From positions 1-38,503 of the forward strand of contig JBGSPQ010000036.1 of the NCBI GenBank assembly GCA_041738505.1: a stretch of 38,503 bases of DNA, in the 5' to 3' direction. The notes beneath the pieces were generated by a model that saw only the letters and a program-made list of their open reading frames with translations, made no database searches and was not told where the DNA came from. Each line of letters starts with the position of its first letter. Position 1 is the first letter of the stretch. Below, piece by piece: positions 6,701 through 12,308 of the stretch. The DNA comes from JBGSPQ01 sp041738505. Its GTDB lineage: Bacteria > Patescibacteriota > Gracilibacteria > UBA1369. The translations under genes were made by a program, and so were the position numbers.

Positions 6701-7124
6701 GGTGGGGGTGGGGGGAATCGCGAATTCATCGTTTTTAAAGAGTGGAGGATTTGAACACGGATATTTTGGGCAGGCCAATGTTATCCGCAATTACAGCGCG
6801 ATAACGGGTGCGTGCATGATGGTGCGGAAGGATATTTATTTTGGAGTGGGCGGCCTGAATGAGAATGATTTGGCGGTGACTTTTAACGATGTGGATTTTT
6901 GTCTGAGGTTGAGGGCGAAGGGGTATCTGATTGTGTTTACGCCCTACGCGCGACTTTATCATCACGAATCTTTAAGCCGCGGATACGAGGTGAGTCTGGA
7001 TGAGGTGAAATATATGCAGCGCGAACACCGCTCTATTCTTAGCGATGGCGACCCCTACTACAACCCGAACCTGACGCATGAAAGGTTTGATTTCAGTTTG
7101 AGGGTTGAGGATAAATTAGTCTGA
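3738..7124 (+). CDS. Methyltransferase / coiled-coil / double GT2 glycosyltransferase fusion
   Basis: This large 1128-residue protein has four parts. (1) Residues 70-230 form a class I SAM methyltransferase: V80-L-D-V-G-G-R-G, then R-Q-G-D-V at the second acidic motif and D-L-V-V-S-T-D-M-L-E-H. (2) Residues 305-510 are a long charged heptad-rich coiled coil. (3) After a basic linker that includes S-R-A-W-K, residues 601-830 form a GT2 domain (P-V-F-N, C-N-D-A-S-T-D, metal-binding D692-N-D-D). (4) Residues 856-1128 form a second GT2 domain (I-I-P-F-K-D, N945-N-D-T-E, D1051-V-D-F-C). Methyltransferase plus two GT2 domains at about this length matches my memory of WsaE from Geobacillus S-layer glycan clusters, where the methyl group caps the chain. 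The coiled coil recalls the chain-length ruler of WbdD. A membrane-associated capping polymerase acting before Wzm/Wzt export is therefore inferred. An alternative start is M21 at 3798. Confidence 0.85.
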   Translation: MVFESDNKIAKKASRRGVEKMLSILTWIVNEAGEADQPDLTIFTVIEKQDKNLLPPDLFSRNTVISHLAGMIFPEAGIKVLDVGGRGARLNWFMPESANYTILDLAPKAEDEECEYRQGDVQKIPFSDRNFDLVVSTDMLEHVDKPFRAPAIREMLRVSKNHLILGVPCGNGLITKAEEIINRQYREVSGHEHPFLNEHLFYGLPGEEKIEEILNREGVKFFKVKEGNLMSWYINQLYTGVLNGQDMENSRYEFYKFFNDNLFELGNLRTPTYRTIFVIAKEGELPEQAVIEDLNAKHVWNPEKFMDLLEKAFADIRLTIEEKMKHLQLVESTYTAEKGQFEALQGALNDLRKEYEDIHARSERNVRALVEKDARITELEVILTKAKESLNGFREAVKEARAVLQEKEQAINLFRKAVAEKDEIIVEFRENEKRILELLNREILINQKNTADLSEKEGIIFGLKNRLEESGNLNLEKDNVISARENELVALRGDLENHQKALREVINSRAWKTVMRYSRVKTKFAGIGGAVAGAGKTAVKGWKILTKLGPATFIKRLAGKIKKNPVPEKGLTAYDVYIEKNENDYRGRGGAIKDIENYIYKPVISVVMPVFNVEEKWLRKAIESVRKQWYPRWELCVCNDASTDEKLKDVLNYYVRLDNRIKIVNRQHNGGIVKATNDALKLATGAYVTFLDNDDELGENALYEVIKSLQETRYDLVYGDEDKIDAEGVRGEPFFKPDWSPDLLMSHNYICHPAVYKRKIVEEIGRLREGFDGSQDYDLLLRFTEKNQNIGHIPKILYHWRRIPGSAALEVEAKPYAFDSAKKALRQALGRRGIKGSVEDGIWKGSYRVRREIIGEPLVSIIIPFKDQARVLKKCVDSILEKSTWKNYEILLVNNLSEEAETREYMDSLGSEKIVPLEYNEPFNFSSINNYAAGKANGDYMILINNDTEVIEPGWIEAMLEHAQRKEVGAVGAKLLFPNELVQHAGILVGVGGIANSSFLKSGGFEHGYFGQANVIRNYSAITGACMMVRKDIYFGVGGLNENDLAVTFNDVDFCLRLRAKGYLIVFTPYARLYHHESLSRGYEVSLDEVKYMQREHRSILSDGDPYYNPNLTHERFDFSLRVEDKLV

Positions 7125-7145
7125 ACACCGTTAATCCGCCGCTTT

Positions 7146-8399
7146 TTAGGTGCCGGATTCCCAGCCGGACAGATATTTCTTTTGCCGCGCGGTGAGTGTG
7201 TCGATTTTGACTTTCATGGCGGAGAGTTGGAGGCGGGCGATTTTGGTGTCCAGCTCGGCGGGTAACAGGTGGACGCCGGGTTTCAGTCCCGAAGCTTTTT
7301 TGAGCAGATATTCAACGGCAAGCGCCTGTCCGCAGAACGACATGGACATGACTTCGCTGGGGTGGCCTTCGGCGGCGGACAAATTAACAAGCCGTCCTTC
7401 GGCGATCAGATAAATTTCCCGGCCGGTTTTTAAAGTGAATTTTTCCATAAACGGGCGGATTTGCTCGCGTTTGGAAGAGATTGTTTTGAGCGCGGCGGTG
7501 TCTATTTCCACGTCGAAATGGCCGGAGTTGGCCATAATCGCGCCCGATTTCATCTTTTTCATGTGCTCCGCGCGAATCACTTCCAGGTTGCCGGTCACTG
7601 TTACAAAAATGTCCCCCAGCGGCGCGGCTTCCTCCATCGGCATCACGCTGTGACCATCCATATAAGCCTGTAAAGCCGGAAAAGGCTCCACTTCGGTCAC
7701 AATAACTTTGGCTCCCAGTCCCTTGGCGCGCATCGCGACGCCCTTTCCGCAGTCGCCGTAACCCGCCACGACCACCGTTTTCCCGGCGATCAAAACGTTG
7801 GTTGCCCGCAGAATACCGTCAATAGTGGACTGTCCGGTGCCGTAATAATTGTCCATCAAGTGCTTTGTGTCGTTGTCATTCACCGCGATCACCGGATATT
7901 TAAGTTCCCCCGCTTTCTCCATCGCCCGCAGACGAATCACACCCGTCGTGGTTTCCTCGCATCCGCCAATCATGTTTTTTATAAGATCTTTTCTTTTGGT
8001 ATGGATTAAATGGAGCAGATCACAACCGTCATCAATAGTAACCTGAGGTTTAAATGCGACCACTTTATTCAGATAATCATAATATTCTGTGCGGGATTCG
8101 CCCTTGTGGCCATACACTTTTACCCCCTCTTTGTTCAGAGCGGCGGCCACGTCGTCCTGCGTGGAAAGAGGATTACAGGATGCGATAGCAACGTCCGCGC
8201 CACCATCGCGCAGAGTGCGGACCAACACGCCGGTTTCTTTGGTGATGTGCAGAGCCATTCCGATTCTCACTCCCTTGAAAGTTTTTTCTTTGCGAAATTT
8301 TTCGCGAAGATTCATCAGTGCCAGCATTTGTGATTCCGCCAGTGCCAGGTTTTTTTTACCCTGGGAAATCAGAGAGGGATCGGAAAGATTTGGTTTCAT
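7146..8399 (-). CDS. ahcY: Adenosylhomocysteinase (S-adenosylhomocysteine hydrolase)
   Basis: This enzyme splits S-adenosylhomocysteine, the inhibitory by-product of methylation, into adenosine and homocysteine, using tightly bound NAD+. The motifs are clear: H-I-T-K-E-T near residue 50, D-D-G-C-D-L near 125, E-E-T-T-T-G-V near 150, N-D-N-D-T-K-H-L-M-D-N near 180 with the catalytic Lys/Asp, and the Rossmann loop G-Y-G-D-C-G-K-G near 218. N-S-G-H-F-D and A-E-G-H-P-S-E-V-M follow. At 417 residues it is the short form seen in archaea and Thermotoga, without the insertion of about 40 residues found in E. coli-type homologues. It lies 20 bases after metK in the same operon, completing SAM use and recycling beside a large methyltransferase gene. 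Confidence 0.96.
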   Translation of the reverse strand: MKPNLSDPSLISQGKKNLALAESQMLALMNLREKFRKEKTFKGVRIGMALHITKETGVLVRTLRDGGADVAIASCNPLSTQDDVAAALNKEGVKVYGHKGESRTEYYDYLNKVVAFKPQVTIDDGCDLLHLIHTKRKDLIKNMIGGCEETTTGVIRLRAMEKAGELKYPVIAVNDNDTKHLMDNYYGTGQSTIDGILRATNVLIAGKTVVVAGYGDCGKGVAMRAKGLGAKVIVTEVEPFPALQAYMDGHSVMPMEEAAPLGDIFVTVTGNLEVIRAEHMKKMKSGAIMANSGHFDVEIDTAALKTISSKREQIRPFMEKFTLKTGREIYLIAEGRLVNLSAAEGHPSEVMSMSFCGQALAVEYLLKKASGLKPGVHLLPAELDTKIARLQLSAMKVKIDTLTARQKKYLSGWESGT

Positions 8400-8419
8400 G
8401 ATATGTTTTTTAGATTTGA

Positions 8420-9559
8420 TTATTTTTTAATTTCGGATTTCAACAGCGCCGCCCTGTCGGTTTTCTCCCAGGTAAAGTCACTGTCATCGCGCCCGAAATG
8501 CCCGTACGCCGCGGTCTTTTTATAAACGGGGCGGCGCAGGTCCAACTCCTTCATAATGCCGGAGGGGGTAAAATCAAAATGTTTCTTGATAAGCTCAAGA
8601 ATCACCGCCTCCTCAACCCTGCCCGTACCAAAAGTATCAACCTTCAAAGAAACCGGCTCGGCCACACCAATGGCATAGGCCACCTGAATCTCAACGCGCT
8701 CCGCCAGCTCCGCCGCCACCACATTCTTGGCAACGTACCGCGCGTAATACGACGCGCTCCTATCCACCTTGGAAGGATCCTTGCCCGAAAAACACCCACC
8801 GCCGTGACGGCCCATACCGCCATAAGTATCAACAATGGTCTTTCTTCCCGTCAGTCCGCAGTCCCCCGGCGGCCCCCCGATAATAAACCTCCCCGTCGGA
8901 TTCACGTGAATAATCGTCTCCCCGTCCAGATAATCGCCGCACACCGGCTTGATAACATTTTCAATAATATCTTTTTTTATTTGCGCCTGATCATTGTCCG
9001 GATCGTGCTGGCACGAAATAACAACCGTATGAACACGCTTGGGCCTGCCGTTTTCGTACTCTATCGTAACCTGACTTTTACCGTCCGGACGCAAATAATC
9101 CAAAACTTTTTTCTTGCGGATTTCCGCCAGTTTTTCGGTCAGCCGGTGCGCCAGAAAAATCGGCAGGGGCATTAACTGCGGAGTCTCGTTCACCGCGAAA
9201 CCGAACATCATTCCCTGATCGCCCGCGCCCCCCGTATCAACCCCGATTGAAATGTCCGGGCTCTGTTCATCAATTGCCGTCAGCACCGCGCAGGCGTTGT
9301 TATCAAAGCCGTAAGCCGCGTCGTTATAACCGATTTCCGCGATTGTTGAACGCGCCAGCTTGGGAATGTCCACGTAACAGGTTGTGGTGATTTCCCCCGC
9401 CACAAGCACCAACCCGGTGGTCACCAGCGTTTCGCACGCCACGCGCCCCATCGGATCCTGCTTTAAAATCGCATCCAAAACGGCATCCGAAATCTGGTCG
9501 GCGATTTTATCGGGATGGCCTTCCGTCACGGATTCCGAAGTAAAAAGATAGTTGCCCAT
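8420..9559 (-). CDS. metK: S-adenosylmethionine synthetase
   Basis: The enzyme makes S-adenosylmethionine from methionine and ATP. It starts F-T-S-E-S-V-T-E-G-H-P-D-K-I-A-D-Q-I-S-D-A, the ATP/Mg2+ site of the first domain. G-A-G-D-Q-G near residue 112 binds the adenine, and the phosphate loop reads G-G-G-C-F-S-G-K-D, with Cys where most enzymes have Ala. G-H-F-G-R and F-x-W-E-x-T-D close the third domain. The length of 379 is normal. It sits between the UDP-sugar epimerase (10 bases upstream) and ahcY (20 bases downstream). The 10-base gap leaves no room for a SAM riboswitch, so it depends on the upstream promoter or one inside the epimerase gene. Confidence 0.97.
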   Translation of the reverse strand: MGNYLFTSESVTEGHPDKIADQISDAVLDAILKQDPMGRVACETLVTTGLVLVAGEITTTCYVDIPKLARSTIAEIGYNDAAYGFDNNACAVLTAIDEQSPDISIGVDTGGAGDQGMMFGFAVNETPQLMPLPIFLAHRLTEKLAEIRKKKVLDYLRPDGKSQVTIEYENGRPKRVHTVVISCQHDPDNDQAQIKKDIIENVIKPVCGDYLDGETIIHVNPTGRFIIGGPPGDCGLTGRKTIVDTYGGMGRHGGGCFSGKDPSKVDRSASYYARYVAKNVVAAELAERVEIQVAYAIGVAEPVSLKVDTFGTGRVEEAVILELIKKHFDFTPSGIMKELDLRRPVYKKTAAYGHFGRDDSDFTWEKTDRAALLKSEIKK

Positions 9560-9569
9560 AAAAAATTTG

Positions 9570-10502
9570 TTATGTTCTGAAGTAATCTATCGCTTTTTGA
9601 AGCCCTTCATCAAGGCCGATTTTCGGCTCAAAACCAAGAACCCGCTTTGCCAGAGCAATGTCCGGACATCTCTGCAGGGGATCGTCCTGCGGTTTGTCGG
9701 TATAAATTATGCGGCTTTCCGATCCGGTTTTTTCCATTATTATTTCCGCCAGCTGACGGATTGTCACTTCTTCGGGATTGCCGATATTCACCGGCCCGGT
9801 AAAATTTTCCGGGGAATTCATCAGCGCCGTAAGTCCGTCAATCATGTCGTCCACATAACAAAAAGAGCGAGTCTGGCCGCCGTCGCCGTGCACCTGCAAA
9901 GGTTCTCCCCCCAGCGCCTTCGTAATAAATTCGGGAATCACCCGCCCATCGTGCTTTCGCATCCGCGGTCCGTAGGTGTTGAAAATCCTGGCGATTTTCA
10001 CGGGCATGCCAAATTGCTTGCGATAATTTACCGCCATACTCTCGGCAAATCTCTTTCCCTCGTCGTAACAGCTTCTTTCCCCCAGCGTGTTCACGTTGCC
10101 AAAGTAAGTCTCTTTTTGCGGATGCTCCAGCGGATCTCCGTACACTTCGGAAGTGGAGGCCAGCAGAATTTTCATGCCGCTCCGCGCCGCCAGATCCAGC
10201 ATGTTTTTTGTTCCCGCCGCATTCACCCACAAAGTCTGCAAAGGAATTTCCCTGTAATCAACAGGCGAAGCCGGCGACGCCAGATGATAAATCGCCTCAC
10301 ACGAACTCAAATCCTCTTTTAAAGGCTCACAGATATCCGCCTCAATAAGACGGAAACCGGCATGCCGCGCCAAAATATCCGTATTTTTTCTGTCGCCCGT
10401 TACAAAATTATCAATCACCAGCACCTCGTTTCCCTCTTTCAAAAGCCTTTCGCACAAATGCGAACCGATAAAACCAGCCCCTCCCGTCACGATTATTCTC
10501 AT
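9570..10502 (-). CDS. NAD-dependent epimerase/dehydratase, UDP-glucuronate decarboxylase (UDP-xylose synthase) type
   Basis: This 310-residue extended short-chain dehydrogenase has the Rossmann motif T-G-G-A-G-F-I-G-S-H-L at residue 6. The catalytic positions are visible as S-T-S-E-V-Y-G and Y-D-E-G-K (YxxxK). The stretch Y-G-D-P-L-E-H-P-Q-K-E-T-Y, followed by G-N-V-N, G-E-R-S-C-Y-D-E-G-K-R, is the specific signature of UDP-glucuronate decarboxylases, which make UDP-xylose, rather than of dTDP-glucose 4,6-dehydratases. It therefore probably supplies a pentose for the glycan assembled by the neighbouring transferases. It is the first gene of a minus-strand operon with metK and ahcY and shares an 84-base divergent promoter region with the GT2 gene at 10587. 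Confidence 0.9.
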   Translation of the reverse strand: MRIIVTGGAGFIGSHLCERLLKEGNEVLVIDNFVTGDRKNTDILARHAGFRLIEADICEPLKEDLSSCEAIYHLASPASPVDYREIPLQTLWVNAAGTKNMLDLAARSGMKILLASTSEVYGDPLEHPQKETYFGNVNTLGERSCYDEGKRFAESMAVNYRKQFGMPVKIARIFNTYGPRMRKHDGRVIPEFITKALGGEPLQVHGDGGQTRSFCYVDDMIDGLTALMNSPENFTGPVNIGNPEEVTIRQLAEIIMEKTGSESRIIYTDKPQDDPLQRCPDIALAKRVLGFEPKIGLDEGLQKAIDYFRT

Positions 10503-10516
10503 ATTTGCTTTTTATG

Positions 10517-10534
10517 CTGTGTCATATTACACAG
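10517..10534. promoter_or_regulatory. Inverted repeat in the divergent promoter region
   Basis: CTGTGT and ACACAG form a perfect 6-base inverted repeat separated by 6 bases. It lies 15-32 bases upstream of the epimerase start and its right arm overlaps the candidate -35 of the divergent GT2 promoter. One regulator bound here could control both operons. The symmetric half-site spacing resembles a dimeric repressor or activator site, but the regulator is unknown. Confidence 0.45.
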
Positions 10535-10556
10535 AATTCGTATCATAGGCTATACT
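10527..10556 (+). promoter_or_regulatory. Promoter of the GT2 / sugar transferase / ligase operon
   Basis: TTACAC (10527-10532) and TATACT (10551-10556) are spaced 18 bases apart, 31 bases before the ATG at 10587. The -35 coincides with the right arm of the CTGTGT-ACACAG repeat. Confidence 0.55.
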
Positions 10557-10586
10557 CCGTCAGGAAGACCGTATAACCAAAAAATC

Positions 10587-11636
10587 ATGAAACCGCTTGT
10601 CAGCATTGTAATCATCAACTACAACACCAAAAAATATCTTGAATCCTGCATCCAAAGCCTGCTTGAGCAGACCTGGCCCGAATATGAAATAATTTTTCTG
10701 GACAATGATTCTTCGGACGGCTCTTTTGAATTTGTTTCGGAAAAATATCCGCACGTAACGGCCATAAAAAATGCCAAAAATCTGGGATACGCGTCCGCCG
10801 GCAATCAGGGAATAAAGCTTGCCAAAGGCAAATACGTGATGACAATAAATCCCGATATTATTTTTGAAAAAGATTACGTGGAGCATTGCGTGCGAAAAAT
10901 GGAGGAGGATAAGCGGATTGGAGCGATTGGCGGAAAAATTTACAAATACAATTATGAAAACAACCACAAAACGTCTTTCATTGATACCGTGGGGATCTTC
11001 TGCTACCGCAACCGCCGCTTTATAGACGACGGCCAGGGTTTGGAGGATAAAGGCCAGTTTGATGATGAAAAAGAGGTTTTTGGCGTATCGGGGGCATGCC
11101 CGGTTTACAGAAAAGAGGCGCTTGAGGAGGTGAAATACAAAGACGAATATTTTGACGAGAACTTTTTTATGTACAAAGAGGATATTGATCTTTCCTGGCG
11201 TCTGCGGCTGGCGGGATGGAAATGCTGGTATCTGCCCTCCGCCATTGCCAACCACGGGCGGGGAACCGGCGTGCTGAAAAGATTCACTCATATGGAGGTG
11301 GCAAAAAACCGCTCACGACTGAACAAAAATCAGAAGTATTTTTCTTTCAGAAATCAGCGTCTCACCCAGCTTAAAAACGAACTCGCGGGCAATTTCATAA
11401 AAGATTTTTTCCCGATTTTATGGAAAGAAATTCTGATCAAGGGATATGTGATTTTCCGCGAACCATACCTGATAAAAGCCTGGTTTGATCTGATCGGCAA
11501 AGTGCCGTCCACGCTAAAAAAACGCGCCGACATCATGAAAAAAAGAAAAGTGGATTCAAAAGAAATGGACCGCTGGTTAAGTGGAAAACAGTCGCAGTAT
11601 TTACTGCACGAACTTGCTCATCCGGAAGAACAATGA
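10587..11636 (+). CDS. Family 2 glycosyltransferase (rhamnosyltransferase-like)
   Basis: The 349-residue protein starts K-P-L-V-S-I-V-I-I-N-Y-N-T-K, the canonical beginning of a GT2 domain. It continues with F-L-D-N-D-S-S-D-G, N-L-G-Y-A-S-A-G-N-Q-G and N-P-D-I-I-F (the D-x-D-like metal site). G-V-S-G-A-C-P-V-Y-R-K and F-M-Y-K-E-D-I-D-L-S-W-R-L-R-L-A-G come next, with the probable catalytic Asp. This is the GT2 subgroup that contains rhamnosyl- and related transferases. The reading frame is open further upstream, to 10362, but that part lies on top of the opposite-strand epimerase gene and lacks family similarity. The ATG at 10587 follows the promoter and begins at the first conserved strand. 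It overlaps the next gene by 4 bases (ATGA). Confidence 0.9.
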   Translation: MKPLVSIVIINYNTKKYLESCIQSLLEQTWPEYEIIFLDNDSSDGSFEFVSEKYPHVTAIKNAKNLGYASAGNQGIKLAKGKYVMTINPDIIFEKDYVEHCVRKMEEDKRIGAIGGKIYKYNYENNHKTSFIDTVGIFCYRNRRFIDDGQGLEDKGQFDDEKEVFGVSGACPVYRKEALEEVKYKDEYFDENFFMYKEDIDLSWRLRLAGWKCWYLPSAIANHGRGTGVLKRFTHMEVAKNRSRLNKNQKYFSFRNQRLTQLKNELAGNFIKDFFPILWKEILIKGYVIFREPYLIKAWFDLIGKVPSTLKKRADIMKKRKVDSKEMDRWLSGKQSQYLLHELAHPEEQ

Positions 11637-12289
11637 AAATTCCCCCGCTTGAAAAATTAAAGAAAACGGATTTTAGAGAAGTTCCGGCAAAGGATTTCAG
11701 AAAAGGGTTGGAGGCTGGGCGCGGATATATTTTGGCAAAAAGGGTGCTGGATGTGTTGTTTTCACTCATAGCACTGACGGTTTTTTCGCCGCTGTGGCTA
11801 TTGTTGATTTTGCTTATTCGGCTGGATTCAAAGGGCCGGGCGATTTTTAAACACAGGCGGGTGGGGAAGGACGGCAAAACTTTTATGCTATATAAATTCA
11901 GAACCATGAAGCGCGGAGTAAAAGACGAGGAGTTCGCGCCGGTTTCACTGGCCGATGAAAGGATTACCCGCGTGGGGAAATTTTTGCGCAAAACCAGTCT
12001 GGACGAAGTGCCGCAGTTTTATAATGTACTGCGTGGCGAAATGTCTTTGGTGGGACCGCGGCCGGAAATGAAATTTATTGTTGATACCTACACGGAACTT
12101 CAGCGCGCGCGCCTGCTGGTTCTTCCGGGAATTACCGGGCTGTGGCAGGTGATGGGCAGAAAAGACCTTCCTCTTCACGAAAACGTGGAGTGCGATTTGT
12201 ATTATATTTTGCACCGTTCGTTGTGGTTGGATTTGAAAATAATTCTGCTAACGTTTATTGTTGTTTTGAAAGGCAAGGGTGCTTATTAA
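11633..12289 (+). CDS. Undecaprenyl-phosphate sugar phosphotransferase (initiating transferase, PglC/WcaJ-C type)
   Basis: This 218-residue monotopic enzyme transfers a sugar-1-phosphate from a UDP-sugar to undecaprenyl phosphate, the first step of lipid-linked glycan synthesis. It has the short N-terminus, R-V-L-D-V-L-F-S-L-I-A-L entering one hydrophobic re-entrant segment, then K-H-R-R-V-G-K-D-G-K-x-F. Y-K-F-R-T-M, the catalytic L-D-E-V-P-Q-F-Y-N-V-L-R-G-E-M-S-L-V-G-P-R-P-E and P-G-I-T-G-L-W-Q-V follow. It lacks the four-helix N-terminal half of WbaP/WcaJ, so it is the minimal form. Its start overlaps the preceding GT2 stop and the ligase follows 19 bases later: one operon covering initiation, extension and transfer. 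Confidence 0.93.
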   Translation: MKIPPLEKLKKTDFREVPAKDFRKGLEAGRGYILAKRVLDVLFSLIALTVFSPLWLLLILLIRLDSKGRAIFKHRRVGKDGKTFMLYKFRTMKRGVKDEEFAPVSLADERITRVGKFLRKTSLDEVPQFYNVLRGEMSLVGPRPEMKFIVDTYTELQRARLLVLPGITGLWQVMGRKDLPLHENVECDLYYILHRSLWLDLKIILLTFIVVLKGKGAY

Positions 12290-12308
12290 AATTAACCAAA
12301 AAAAACTC

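Noticed and set aside
3738..7124. Alternative genetic code (TGA as Gly, as in Gracilibacteria/Absconditabacteria)
   Set aside because: No in-frame TGA interrupts any recognised gene, and several genes end naturally in TGA at the family's expected length.
8498..9175. 225-codon open frame opposite metK
   Set aside because: It is antisense to a full-length, motif-complete metK and has Arg/His/Asn-rich shadow composition.
9560..9569. SAM riboswitch in front of metK
   Set aside because: Only 10 bases separate metK from the upstream gene, too few for any SAM riboswitch class.
10362..10586. N-terminal extension of the GT2 gene to an upstream start
   Set aside because: It would overlap the opposite-strand epimerase gene and its promoter region. 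The first GT2 strand begins right after the ATG at 10587.
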